This document shows positions 46,468 through 55,540 of a DNA stretch of 64,000 nucleotides, in pieces. Positions within the stretch are counted from its first letter, which is position 1, and each line of letters opens with the position of its first letter. The stretch comes from Anaerocolumna cellulosilytica. GTDB lineage: Bacteria > Bacillota > Clostridia > Lachnospirales > Lachnospiraceae. Under the pieces are notes generated by a model. That model saw only the letters and a program-made list of their open reading frames with translations, did not search any database and was not told the origin of the DNA. The position numbers and the translations under genes were made by a program. Location of the stretch: positions 3,535,501 to 3,599,500 of the forward strand of contig NZ_AP023367.1 of the NCBI RefSeq assembly GCF_014218335.1, in the 5' to 3' direction.

Positions 46468-47493
46468 TTATGTGATAGTATTCATGACACTTTCCCTTAT
46501 AATTAGCTTATTGGGAAGGTAGATTTTAAGCGGAAGTTTATGACGTTTATTAATTCTTTCGACTAATGTATTCACAGCAACGTTTCCCATTTCAAAGATA
46601 GGCATTTCTACGGTTGTCAACATTGGTAATACATATCCGGCAAGCTCTATGTTATCAAGGCTGATGACGGAAAGCCTCTCAGGAATTTTTATACCGGCTT
46701 CTGTGAACCGGCGAATTGCAGCAATTGCACAGACATCTGTAGCGCAAAACACGGCTGTTGGCAAACAGCCTGCTGCTTTTAATAACCAATCTGCCCCTTG
46801 ATATCCGCCTGCGCCGTTTTGAGGACACTCACTAATCAGCTTGGTATCAACTTCCATATTATTATTATGTAAGGTATCCAAGTAAGCTTTAAATCTGATT
46901 TCATTGTTACATTCCCCTATGTAAGCAATTCTTTTATGACCACACTCAATCAGGTACCAAAGGGCTGTACAGGTAGCTTCATATCCATCACAGATTACTT
47001 GGTCCCATGAGGTATTTATAACATTTCGTCCAACATATACTATGTTTTTATAATATTTTTCCAAGAATTTAATAGAGGTACTACTAAATCGTCCCAGCAC
47101 AATGGCTCCATCTGTTTTTATGGATTCAATCCGAGATACTAAATCATAATTCTCAATATCTAATATAGAATAAACAAGGGATACAGAATACCCCAAATTA
47201 AGCGACTGTTGTTCTACCGCTCGTGCAACCTGGGCAAAAAACGGGTTGTCATCCAGATTCTTAGTTCTTCCTAGTATACATGCTATTGTCCTAGTATACA
47301 TTGAGCCGGTATCGGTTTTACCCCTCTTTAGTTCCCTCGCAGATTGATTAGGTACATACCCAGTTTCTTTTATAATTCCCCAAACCCTGTCCCTTACCGC
47401 TTTACTGGCAAAGCTGTCATCCATGGAATTAATAATACGGGATACGGTAGAAATCGATACATCGGCACGCTTGGCAATTTCTTTCAGTGTCAT
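46468..47493 (-). CDS. LacI-family transcriptional regulator
   Basis: 341 residues: an N-terminal LacI helix-turn-helix (MTLKEIAKRADVSISTVSRI) with hinge helix region (YVPNQSARELKRG), then a periplasmic-binding-protein-like core (DGAIVLGR, VICDGYEATCTALWYLIECGHKRIA, TAVFCATDVCAIAAIRRFTE, ISLDNIELAGYVLP). The effector is unknown. Its position, and the shared boxes before its own promoter and that of the sulfate operon, suggest it controls both; LacI regulators usually respond to sugars, so this pairing is notable. The gene lies 61 bases from the mapped sbp promoter start. Confidence 0.92.
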   Translation of the reverse strand: MTLKEIAKRADVSISTVSRIINSMDDSFASKAVRDRVWGIIKETGYVPNQSARELKRGKTDTGSMYTRTIACILGRTKNLDDNPFFAQVARAVEQQSLNLGYSVSLVYSILDIENYDLVSRIESIKTDGAIVLGRFSSTSIKFLEKYYKNIVYVGRNVINTSWDQVICDGYEATCTALWYLIECGHKRIAYIGECNNEIRFKAYLDTLHNNNMEVDTKLISECPQNGAGGYQGADWLLKAAGCLPTAVFCATDVCAIAAIRRFTEAGIKIPERLSVISLDNIELAGYVLPMLTTVEMPIFEMGNVAVNTLVERINKRHKLPLKIYLPNKLIIRESVMNTIT

Positions 47494-47643
47494 AATAGCT
47501 CCCCTCTGTGTGTCATATTGCTATTTTCACTAACGCTATCCGCGCTTGCACACCTACAAATCAGGAAATTGATAAAAATCTTTTCGTTTGATTTTTATTT
47601 TTCAAGTTTCTATATATGTCATATATGTTTACCATGTTTTTAG

Positions 47644-47698
47644 ATTATACCTTATATACTCTTATCATGCAAGGAGAAATAGGTATAACGTTTGCGTA
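47644..47698 (-). promoter_or_regulatory. Promoter of lacI with the same upstream box
   Basis: Minus strand TTGCAT (47667-47672), 17-base spacer, TATAAT (47644-47649), and AACGTTTGCGTA on plus (47687-47698), 14 bases upstream of the -35. The start near 47637 gives a leader of about 145 bases before lacI. The wider 47494-47852 gap holds otherwise only the terminator at 47770. Confidence 0.75.
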
Positions 47699-47769
47699 TT
47701 ATTGCACTATAAAAAATATGGCCAGCAGTGAACTTTTAGAATGAATTCTTTACAGGTATATATTAAAAA

Positions 47770-47800
47770 AAAGCCTCTGTCATTTCATTCAAGAGGCTTT
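47770..47800 (-). terminator. Rho-independent terminator of the BofC-like gene
   Basis: A stem AAAGCCTC/GAGGCTTT (47770-47777 and 47793-47800) followed on minus by a run of Ts. It lies about 53 bases past the stop of the 47853 gene. Confidence 0.85.
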
Positions 47801-47852
47801 CTCTAAACAAACACGCTTATCCCTATAAACCTTACACCTGCACATAAAACAA

Positions 47853-48575
47853 TTAACTAGAGTAATGCTCTAACAAGGCATATAATTCATTCAAATCCCT
47901 GACAAAAATACCCTCTTCCAGTTCCTTTTGCTCCTCCAGAGACAATCGTTCCATAGATACTCCAGTATAATCAAATACTGTTTTCTGATCACCATAGTAA
48001 GCCACAATATTACCATCCTGTGCCTTTAAATAGTATTTATATTCAACCATATCTTCATTATAAGTTTTACGAAGCACAATATTATCTTTGGAAAATATCA
48101 TAAGTTCAAAAGATATAAGGCCCTTTTCAAACTCGTTTAATGGTAAATCCTGGGTATAGTCAAACAGATACTGTATCACTTCTTCACGGCTTAAACCAAT
48201 CAGATAACTGGGAGTTGGTAGAATCTCTTCCTTCATAACTCCAGATTTTAAATCATAGGTCTGAAGGGTATATTTTGTAGAAGGTAAAATCGTAACCTCA
48301 GAAAGTCCGTCAACCTCCACACTGGGATTATCCATACTGTCTCCCGCTGCTTCCTGATAACTTTGATTGTTATTGTTATCTATGTCTTTAGAAGCAGTAT
48401 CAATATCTAATAATCCATTATTCTCAAGAGCTAATATAAGTTCTTGATTACGTTCTACTGCACTTTCATTAAAATCTCTAAGAGCATTTTTATAGCTTAA
48501 ATAATAACAAGCTGAAAACATGACTGACAATGAAAAAAAACTAATGAAATACATTAACGCCTTTTTGACTTTCAT
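47853..48575 (-). CDS. BofC-like membrane-anchored protein (sporulation?)
   Basis: 240 residues with one N-terminal TM (about 5-27), an Asn/Asp-rich linker and a C-terminal region with two similar modules (SYLIGLSREEVIQYLFDY, and a final LYALLEHYSS) resembling the BofC C-terminal domain. In Bacillus, BofC blocks SpoIVB in the sigma-K checkpoint. The resemblance is modest. An ATG start at 48575 has AGGAG 8 bases away; a GTG at 48584 is too close to the site. Confidence 0.55.
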   Translation of the reverse strand: MKVKKALMYFISFFSLSVMFSACYYLSYKNALRDFNESAVERNQELILALENNGLLDIDTASKDIDNNNNQSYQEAAGDSMDNPSVEVDGLSEVTILPSTKYTLQTYDLKSGVMKEEILPTPSYLIGLSREEVIQYLFDYTQDLPLNEFEKGLISFELMIFSKDNIVLRKTYNEDMVEYKYYLKAQDGNIVAYYGDQKTVFDYTGVSMERLSLEEQKELEEGIFVRDLNELYALLEHYSS

Positions 48576-48628
48576 CAAAATCACTCCTTTGGCTTTAAGT
48601 ATTCACTAGTTTTTCCCAGCTTATACAT

Positions 48629-50257
48629 TTATAGTAAATGTAGTTTTACAGCAATTCTTGCTAATGTCCGCCCAAAAGGCATTTCTGTCAGTTCTGCTTC
48701 GGTGACTCCTTTAAAAAGTAATAAAAGACTACCGTAAACAATGACCGCTATCACAACTGCAATCAGTGTACAGATAGAGTTAATATGAATTAGGCTATAC
48801 AGTCCCTGATATACTAAAAATGCAACAACACCCATTATAACAGAACAGCCTGCCGGTATTAGAAACGTCTTAATTACCTCCTGCTTATAATTAAGATGTC
48901 TTCCGATAGCTATCCAATTCAAAATACATACTACCAGAGAAAAGGTTACATTACCAATAACCAGCCCATAGGTACTTAAATTGAAATATTTAAGTAAAAT
49001 ATAGAGTAAGATGATATGTACTCCCAAGGATATGGCAGAGTGTATAACCGGTGTATTCATCCGGTTAATCCCTTGCAAGACTGCATTAGTAATAGTAGAC
49101 AAAGAAAAGAATATAATCGCAATAGAGCCTAACCGCACCAAATTCGCAGGAAGCTCTCTTCCATCTCTGAATAACAGCTGTAATATGGGGGATGCCAAAA
49201 CTCCCATACCAACTGCGGCAGGAATGGCAATCAGCATATTGAATTTAATAGCTTGATGAACCTTTTCTTTCACTTCTGCATTGGAGCCGTTTTCCTTAGA
49301 AGAAACGAGACTTGGTATAATTGCTACTGCCATAGCTGATGCTATGGATACCGGTACAGTAATTAATAAATTATATTTATTGGAATAGATGCCCCACAAA
49401 GCATTTCTTGCCTCTTCATTAAGTCCCTTCCCTGCCATAACATGTCCGAAGATAGAGCCGTCTAATACCCCGCTGATCTGGTATACGGTCTGACTTAAAA
49501 TGACCGGTATGACCGTAATAATCAGAGCCTTTAAAACCTCCTGATAGGTTTCTCTCCGGTTGTGAGTATCCTTTCTAAGCTGTTTATCTATAATCGGTTT
49601 ATACAGAGCAAAGATAAATGCTAAGAATATTAATGCAAGGCAGGCACCGGCAAATGTACCAAGGGTTCCTCCTGCCGCGCCATAAGCTGCAATGCTGTCT
49701 GAAGCACTATGTGCCTTCATAAGATAGTAGGCTGCAATAATACTCACAATCGCATTAACAACCTGTTCTAAAACCTGGGATACTGAGGTTGGCAGCATCG
49801 TGTTTTTTCCCTGAAAATACCCTCTTAAAACTCCCATAATCGCAAAGATAAATATAGTTGGTGCCAGTATTTTTAATGGTATCGCACTTCTTGGAGAGTT
49901 ATATATGGTAGCTGCTAAAAAGTCAGCTCCGAAATATACAGCTAAGGCTGCTATGGTACCAACGATAATTGCAAAACACATAGAGCATAAAAACACCCGG
50001 TAGGAATTCTTATGTTGTTTATTAACGGCTCTTGCAGCAACTAGTTTTGATACAGCTAAAGGTAAACTATAGGAGGATAAAATCAAGGCTATATTGTAAA
50101 TTGCAAATGCATTGGAATAATAGCCAATACCTTCATCTCCTATAATATTGGTTAAGGGTATACGATACAGTAATCCGATTAACCGAACTATAATCGAAGC
50201 CAAGGCCAAAATACTCCCTTGCATTAAAAAATTATTACTTTTTTTACCTGTTCCCAT
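48629..50257 (-). CDS. SpoVB/MurJ-like polysaccharide flippase
   Basis: A 542-residue membrane protein with 14 or so TMs of the MATE-like MOP superfamily; the N-terminus GSILALASIIVRLIGLLYRIPL and RGYFQGKNTMLPTSVSQVLEQ are typical of the SpoVB/YtgP branch. These proteins flip lipid-linked precursors such as lipid II or polysaccharide units. It could serve spore cortex (SpoVB) or cell-wall synthesis; the nearby BofC-like gene favours a sporulation link but does not prove it. AGGAGG precedes the ATG. Confidence 0.88.
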   Translation of the reverse strand: MGTGKKSNNFLMQGSILALASIIVRLIGLLYRIPLTNIIGDEGIGYYSNAFAIYNIALILSSYSLPLAVSKLVAARAVNKQHKNSYRVFLCSMCFAIIVGTIAALAVYFGADFLAATIYNSPRSAIPLKILAPTIFIFAIMGVLRGYFQGKNTMLPTSVSQVLEQVVNAIVSIIAAYYLMKAHSASDSIAAYGAAGGTLGTFAGACLALIFLAFIFALYKPIIDKQLRKDTHNRRETYQEVLKALIITVIPVILSQTVYQISGVLDGSIFGHVMAGKGLNEEARNALWGIYSNKYNLLITVPVSIASAMAVAIIPSLVSSKENGSNAEVKEKVHQAIKFNMLIAIPAAVGMGVLASPILQLLFRDGRELPANLVRLGSIAIIFFSLSTITNAVLQGINRMNTPVIHSAISLGVHIILLYILLKYFNLSTYGLVIGNVTFSLVVCILNWIAIGRHLNYKQEVIKTFLIPAGCSVIMGVVAFLVYQGLYSLIHINSICTLIAVVIAVIVYGSLLLLFKGVTEAELTEMPFGRTLARIAVKLHLL

Positions 50258-50296
50258 AAAATCCTCCTGGTTAAAAAACTAATTCCATTTGTAAAG

Positions 50297-51403
50297 TTAT
50301 TGACTGTTTCCGGCTAAGACAACATCTGATGTCCGGTCATTGGGGAATAGGGCAATATAGGTCTTACCTGCGTTCATAGTCAGCTCATTTCCCTGAGCGT
50401 CGTAATAACGCATTTTACCGGTACTTTCATTCTTTTTCCATGTAATGTCTATCTTTAAACCATTTGTAATATAATAACCGTTACCGCTGGCATTTTCAAG
50501 TTCCATGGTCTGATAACCATTTTTATCTATATTCCATTCTTTTACAAATTGAACGATGATATTTTTAAAAACCAATTGCTCTCCGGTATTATAATCAACA
50601 TGTTCCTTATCATACTGAAAGCGGTTATATTGCTTTTTCTCTCTATCATACGTAAAATACGGACTTGCATAATTAGAAAACATTAACGTAACTTTCTCCG
50701 CTAATTCTTTGCTTTGTAAATCTGTATCTTTTTCATAAAATTTGAAATGAGACTCGTAGTTTTCACTGTACTCCATTGAATACCCTTTGGTCTGTGTACC
50801 CTTTAAAATACCCTCTTTGGTAGCAAAAGCATTGTGTGGGGCCTTTATGGATTTATCCCTGAAAAAAACTGTATCGGATATTCCGGTTAGACCACTTAAA
50901 TTATCGATACCCAATTCTTTAATCTTTTTCGTTGCATAGCTTGTCTCACCAAAATGTACATAAATAGCTTCATATTCATCTGCAATACTGACATAATAAT
51001 GTCTTGCACTCCTGACAGATCCAATACGTTTTTCATTCAAGTCCTCATAGATTCCCATAAGTCTTGTGATTCCGCCTTCCACCAAGGCTTCATATAGTAT
51101 TCCAGCTTCCTTAGTTCCTGATTGAGGAGAAGCCAACTTAATATTATTTAACATAATTGCATACGGCCTTTTATTACCGTTTTCTTTCGGTATCCAAAGC
51201 CCGGTTATTTTACTTCTAACCTCATTCTCATGATTTTCAACTTCTTCCGTAGGAACAGGAGAAATTGTCGGTGTACTGGTTACAGTAGGGGTTACAGAAG
51301 CCTCATCCTCATTTTCTTTGTTCTTTTTGCATCCAGCCATAGTCAGCATGGTCATAACTAATATACTCGTTATTAATGCAATATAATGAATACGTTTTTT
51401 CAT
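50297..51403 (-). CDS. DUF3048 lipoprotein (YerB-like)
   Basis: 368 residues: lipoprotein signal with lipobox TMAGC (Cys about 25), a Thr/Pro-rich linker (about 35-55), then DUF3048 N- and C-terminal domains (RPYAIMLNNIKLASPQSG, ITRLMGIYED, GSVRSARHYYV, KAPHNAFA). YerB proteins are surface lipoproteins of Bacilli and clostridia with no settled function. Its leader has a perfect 22-bp palindrome. Confidence 0.9.
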   Translation of the reverse strand: MKKRIHYIALITSILVMTMLTMAGCKKNKENEDEASVTPTVTSTPTISPVPTEEVENHENEVRSKITGLWIPKENGNKRPYAIMLNNIKLASPQSGTKEAGILYEALVEGGITRLMGIYEDLNEKRIGSVRSARHYYVSIADEYEAIYVHFGETSYATKKIKELGIDNLSGLTGISDTVFFRDKSIKAPHNAFATKEGILKGTQTKGYSMEYSENYESHFKFYEKDTDLQSKELAEKVTLMFSNYASPYFTYDREKKQYNRFQYDKEHVDYNTGEQLVFKNIIVQFVKEWNIDKNGYQTMELENASGNGYYITNGLKIDITWKKNESTGKMRYYDAQGNELTMNAGKTYIALFPNDRTSDVVLAGNSQ

Positions 51404-51423
51404 CTCTTTTTAACACCCATTGC

Positions 51424-51445
51424 AACACATCTGTTCAGATGTGTT
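51424..51445 (-). other. Perfect 22-bp palindrome between ybeY and the DUF3048 gene
   Basis: AACACATCTG, loop TT, CAGATGTGTT. It ends 20 bases before the DUF3048 ATG and lies 73 bases past the ybeY stop. It could be a terminator (without a U-run), an operator or a leader hairpin. Confidence 0.45.
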
Positions 51446-51517
51446 ACTGCCACAAATAATAAATTCTAATAAATCAATACGTGGCATACCTTTCTTTCAT
51501 ACTATGTCTTTTTCTAT

Positions 51518-52018
51518 TTATTCTCTTCCTATGTTTAAAGCTTCTAACACCTGTCTCTGTTTTTCCTCCATAACAAGGCGTTCTTCGTCTTCCATATGGT
51601 CATACCCCATTAAATGCAGCATGCTGTGGGCTGTCAGAAATGCCAGTTCACGCTTTTGCGAATGCCCGAATTCCCTTGCCTGTTCCATCACCTTTTCAAC
51701 GGATATAATGATATCTCCCAAAAGAAGCTCTCCTGTGTCCGGATGAAAGTAATAATCCGCTTCATCCTCCAAGGCTGAAAAATCGGCCGGTTTCTCATAG
51801 TCTATCATAGGAAATGATAACACATCTGTTGGTGCATCGATATTTCTATGTTCTTTATTGATTTCCTGTATCTCCGTGTTATCCGTCAAAATCACATTTA
51901 CTTCCGCCTCATATGGACAGTTTTCGAAATCTAAGGATTTTTCAACAACCTGCGTTATAATTTCCTTGTAATCCAGGTTTAACTCTATTTTTGATTCGTA
52001 CTCTACATTAAGTGTCAT
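51518..52018 (-). CDS. ybeY: Endoribonuclease YbeY
   Basis: Zinc endoribonuclease for 16S rRNA 3'-end maturation and ribosome quality control. The HxxxHxxGxDH zinc motif is present as HSMLHLMGYDH, preceded by DVLSFP. 166 residues is standard. Last gene of the yqfC-yqfD-phoH-HD-ybeY cluster, the usual clostridial order. A hairpin (52037-52056) lies just upstream of its AGAGATGGAG site. Confidence 0.96.
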   Translation of the reverse strand: MTLNVEYESKIELNLDYKEIITQVVEKSLDFENCPYEAEVNVILTDNTEIQEINKEHRNIDAPTDVLSFPMIDYEKPADFSALEDEADYYFHPDTGELLLGDIIISVEKVMEQAREFGHSQKRELAFLTAHSMLHLMGYDHMEDEERLVMEEKQRQVLEALNIGRE

Positions 52019-52036
52019 TCTAACTCCATCTCTGTG

Positions 52037-52056
52037 CTTTCTACATTTGCAGAAAG
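52037..52056 (-). promoter_or_regulatory. Hairpin upstream of the ybeY ribosome site
   Basis: A 6-bp stem CTTTCT/AGAAAG (52037-52042 and 52051-52056). On the minus strand it is followed by CACAGAGATGGAG and the ybeY ATG. It lies at the end of the preceding gene. Confidence 0.35.
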
Positions 52057-53153
52057 AATTCTTTTAGCCTATTGTATTGTTTTAAGGTAAGTCCTGATTC
52101 ATCCAGACTCCCTTTTGTAAGTCGCATCTGAAACACATTTTCCACTATCTTTTGGGTAGAAACTCCTAAATTATCATTGCCTGTTCCCTTTAAACCATTG
52201 CTGTCTTTTTCCAGGTATTCCAACATGGAAACAATACTAATCGTTAACATCACAATTGCCGCTTCGGGAGTCTTAGGTTTCTCATGTTTTAAATTATGCT
52301 GTCTTATCATATCCGCAATACTATCTGGCAGTTGATATTCCCTTGCAAGCCTCAGACCTTCTTCGATGTACTCTTTATTATCCAACTTACCAATTTGGTG
52401 ATATATACCTCCGGCTTTCGCTGCCATCTCATCAGCTCCTGCAGCTTTCGCTGCTTTTCCTGCAATTTCCCCAATAAAAAGTGAATGCTTGTACAAGGCA
52501 GCAGAAGTATTCTTTAGTCTTTTAAGCAGTGGGAATTCAGGATTCATAATCTCAGCCAGACGCAATGCTTCCTCTGTTACACTTTCTTTCTGTTCTTCGA
52601 AAAGTAAGACTGTCCTCTTTTGATACAAATAAAAGACAAGCCGGCCAAATGCAAAAATCACAAGAGATGACACTAGGGAATACAGAGTGTTAACCTTTAG
52701 GGTATCCTCAAGCAGAAAATTATGATTTATGAGCAGCAAGATTAGCTGAATGGACAATATAATTACCACCCCATAGCCCAGGGAGGATACATTTTTAATT
52801 GTTTCAGAAAACAAACATATAACTGTTCCCAATACCAAAAGATATAAAATTCCCTCAACTTTAATATTATCGGTATACCCTGCTAAAAACACCGCAAGGA
52901 TGTTGGTCATAATACCCAGCGGAATATCGAATAAACCGGCTGCAATTAATCCGCCTGCCAGAAAGAGAGGCACATCCACCCTTCCATAAAATATAAAGAT
53001 AAGAACCAGAGTACCTATGAATATCCCTGTCATTGTTTTACAAAAATAAGGTCGTCCTTTTATTTTATTATCCTGGGATTGGACATAATAGTTCATTACT
53101 ACAAGCTGTACAATCGCCAGGATAATTATCTTTACTATTTGAAATACGTCCAT
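52041..53153 (-). CDS. Degenerate PgpH-like HD membrane protein
   Basis: It occupies the slot of PgpH (YqfF), the c-di-AMP phosphodiesterase, between phoH and ybeY, but has only 370 residues against about 700. The large extracytoplasmic 7TMR-HDED domain is missing; about seven TMs (residues 1-178) lead into an HD-like domain. Metal ligands look lost: HD reads HQ (YHQIGKL, 252-253), the QHH motif reads QHN (285-287), the ITSH segment is absent, and the final Asp of MLADS is replaced (MLTIS). The first His (YKHS, H223) remains. It is probably not catalytic; a binding or structural role is inferred. Confidence 0.8.
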   Translation of the reverse strand: MDVFQIVKIIILAIVQLVVMNYYVQSQDNKIKGRPYFCKTMTGIFIGTLVLIFIFYGRVDVPLFLAGGLIAAGLFDIPLGIMTNILAVFLAGYTDNIKVEGILYLLVLGTVICLFSETIKNVSSLGYGVVIILSIQLILLLINHNFLLEDTLKVNTLYSLVSSLVIFAFGRLVFYLYQKRTVLLFEEQKESVTEEALRLAEIMNPEFPLLKRLKNTSAALYKHSLFIGEIAGKAAKAAGADEMAAKAGGIYHQIGKLDNKEYIEEGLRLAREYQLPDSIADMIRQHNLKHEKPKTPEAAIVMLTISIVSMLEYLEKDSNGLKGTGNDNLGVSTQKIVENVFQMRLTKGSLDESGLTLKQYNRLKEFFLQM

Positions 53154-53160
53154 GTTTATC

Positions 53161-54243
53161 TTATCTTTTCCTCTTAAAGGCCTTATCAGAACCTCTTTGA
53201 TAACTTTGTACTTTGGAACCAGTCAGCTGTTTTCTTTGCAGCTTCCTTCCTCCCCTTCCGTCTACCTCTGCCTTGCTCACTTTACTTTCATAAGCATCAT
53301 AAGCCATAACAATTTTTTGTACAAGAGGATGTCTTACTACATCCTGCCCGGTCAGAAAGGCAAAACCGATGTCTTCTATCTTACTTAAAACCTTAATTGC
53401 AACATCAAGACCCGATTGTGTCCCTGTAGGGAGATCCTTCTGAGAAAGGTCACCGGTTATTACGACTTTGGAACCAAAGCCAATTCTGGTTAAAAACATC
53501 TTCATCTGGGCAGGTGTGGTATTTTGTGCTTCATCTAAAATAATAAAAGCATTCTCAAGGGTTCTACCACGCATATATGCTAAAGGTGCTACTTCTATCA
53601 GACCTTTTTCTGTGTTTTTTAAATACCCTTCCGCGCCCATAATCTGATACAGGGCATCATACAGAGGCCGTAAATAAGGATCAACCTTGCTCTGTAAATC
53701 ACCTGGCAAAAAACCCAGTTTTTCACCCGCTTCAATAGCGGGTCTTGTTAAAATGATTTTACTTACTTCATCATTTTTAAAGGCTGTTACTGCCATTGCC
53801 ATTGCCAGATATGTCTTACCGGTACCTGCCGGTCCGATACCAAAGGAAATCATTCTCTTTCGAATCAAATCCACATAGGATTTCTGACCCAACGTCTTTG
53901 GCTTTATGGGTTTGCCGGATATGGTATGGCAGATTAAATCCTGGTCTATTTCTACAATTGCAGCTTCTTTATTATCAAAACAAAGAGATAATGCATAACT
54001 TACATTCTGCTCGGTAATGGTATTCCCTCTTCTGGACAATTCAAGCAGCTGCACAAATACACTTTTTGCTTTTACAACATTATCATTTTCACCTATTAAT
54101 TTGATTTCACCGTCCCTTACAATAACGGTCACATTTAATGTTTTTTCTATCATTTTTACATGCGCATCAAACTGGCCGAAAACATTTTTTTCATGTTCTG
54201 CAGGTACATCAATTATCGTTTCCATCAGACTCATCAGTATCAA
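53161..54243 (-). CDS. phoH: PhoH-like ATPase (YbeZ family)
   Basis: 360 residues: an N-terminal KH-like part (about 10-75) and a PhoH ATPase with Walker A GPAGTGKTYLAMAMA and Walker B FIILDEAQNTTPAQMKMFLTR. PhoH/YbeZ works with YbeY in rRNA handling. The gene appears to start at TTG (54243), with GGAGG 4 bases before it, and its first codons overlap the end of yqfD by 35 bases. The lysine- and arginine-rich C-terminus may bind RNA. Confidence 0.94.
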   Translation of the reverse strand: MILMSLMETIIDVPAEHEKNVFGQFDAHVKMIEKTLNVTVIVRDGEIKLIGENDNVVKAKSVFVQLLELSRRGNTITEQNVSYALSLCFDNKEAAIVEIDQDLICHTISGKPIKPKTLGQKSYVDLIRKRMISFGIGPAGTGKTYLAMAMAVTAFKNDEVSKIILTRPAIEAGEKLGFLPGDLQSKVDPYLRPLYDALYQIMGAEGYLKNTEKGLIEVAPLAYMRGRTLENAFIILDEAQNTTPAQMKMFLTRIGFGSKVVITGDLSQKDLPTGTQSGLDVAIKVLSKIEDIGFAFLTGQDVVRHPLVQKIVMAYDAYESKVSKAEVDGRGGRKLQRKQLTGSKVQSYQRGSDKAFKRKR

Positions 54244-55450
54244 TATTCCTCCACTCGCTGTCGTTAATAGCCTTATAATCCTTCACTGATTCCAGTACTA
54301 CTATATTACCGGAAACAACACAGTAATTATTCTTAATAGCTATTTTAACATTATTTTCGATAATTAAAACATCATTTTCAATTAATTTATCTAAAAACCG
54401 TTTTAATTTTGCTTCTGCAATGGACTTTGCTTCCAATTCCGTGTATTTTTTCTTTACTTCTTCATATTCCACATATCGGTTTACAGTATAAGACACCGGT
54501 AGGTAAAAATTGTCATTCAAATGAAGCATAGACTCATTGACAATTATATCATACTTTGTATAAGGAATTCTAGGCTTATAAAGATTAAATTTTTTTAAAA
54601 AGACAGATAGATTATAACCTGTTTTTTCTGCACCAGTATATTGTTTTTCAACATAATTTAAAGAAAAAGAGTCTTTATAATTATAAAAGGTTTTTCCTAT
54701 AATATCTGCATCAGCAATGACTACTTTTTTATCCACTACCTCAGCGTTGTCTCCTACAATATCCACAATTCCTGACACCAGAATATCTCCTTTTTTTACT
54801 ACTGAGCCTTCTTTTACCAACGGTGTACCGGTTCGAGTTATAATCTCACTAATAATACAGTCCTTTGCTGCTATAATATGACAATTTTCCGTGGCAGTGA
54901 CAGCAGGAGCAGGCATATTCGTTTCCGTAATCTTTATAATTAGCCTTGTACCCTTTATTTCGGCAGAAACCCATCCGATATCCTTAAAGGTTCCCCGGAT
55001 AAGCTCCTCAATATCCTGACAATCAACTTGTTTTTTCTGCAAGCCTGCATATATCTGGTTATTTTTTAAAAATTTAACCATTGCCTCGGGTGTATAGGAG
55101 TGTCCGCCCAAGATATTGATATCCCAGATAAAGAGAGATAATATGTATATTACCATACAAAAAAGGAGTACTCCCAGAAAATACCCTTTTCGCTTTCTGT
55201 TTCTTCTAAGCCAAAAAGGAAAGCCGCATTTCTTTTTTATAAAAGGAATTGTCCCCGTCTTCCTGGCTACTGGTTTTAACTTATGATAATCCTTAAGCAT
55301 TATGTGAAATTCATAATCCCCATCTGCATGCTTTAAATCCCATAAATAAATCATCCGATTGCTGCATAAATTAATAAAACGTTCCGGAGACTGTCCCTTC
55401 ATCCTTACCAGCAGGAAGCCGCGAAACCAGCAATAAAGTTTTATCAGCAT
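54209..55450 (-). CDS. yqfD: Sporulation protein YqfD
   Basis: 413 residues. A cytosolic N-terminal part is followed by one TM (about 88-113) and a large extracytoplasmic domain, as in YqfD of spore formers, which is made in the mother cell under sigma-E and is needed for efficient sporulation. WVSAEIKGTRLIIKITE and the GTPLVKEGSVVKKGDILVSG segment are recognisable. Overlaps phoH; yqfC lies 90 bases upstream. Confidence 0.92.
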   Translation of the reverse strand: MLIKLYCWFRGFLLVRMKGQSPERFINLCSNRMIYLWDLKHADGDYEFHIMLKDYHKLKPVARKTGTIPFIKKKCGFPFWLRRNRKRKGYFLGVLLFCMVIYILSLFIWDINILGGHSYTPEAMVKFLKNNQIYAGLQKKQVDCQDIEELIRGTFKDIGWVSAEIKGTRLIIKITETNMPAPAVTATENCHIIAAKDCIISEIITRTGTPLVKEGSVVKKGDILVSGIVDIVGDNAEVVDKKVVIADADIIGKTFYNYKDSFSLNYVEKQYTGAEKTGYNLSVFLKKFNLYKPRIPYTKYDIIVNESMLHLNDNFYLPVSYTVNRYVEYEEVKKKYTELEAKSIAEAKLKRFLDKLIENDVLIIENNVKIAIKNNYCVVSGNIVVLESVKDYKAINDSEWRNIDTDESDGNDN

Positions 55451-55540
55451 TCAATAACCTCCCGTCCAAAACAATATTCTTCTAGCAATTTTTACTTAGA
55501 ATACCTGTCATAAATCTCTTTCCTATATTTCTTTCCTATA

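Noticed and set aside
47494-47640. Riboswitch in the lacI leader
   Set aside because: The leader is about 145 bases but only short weak stems are seen and no known aptamer motif could be recognised.
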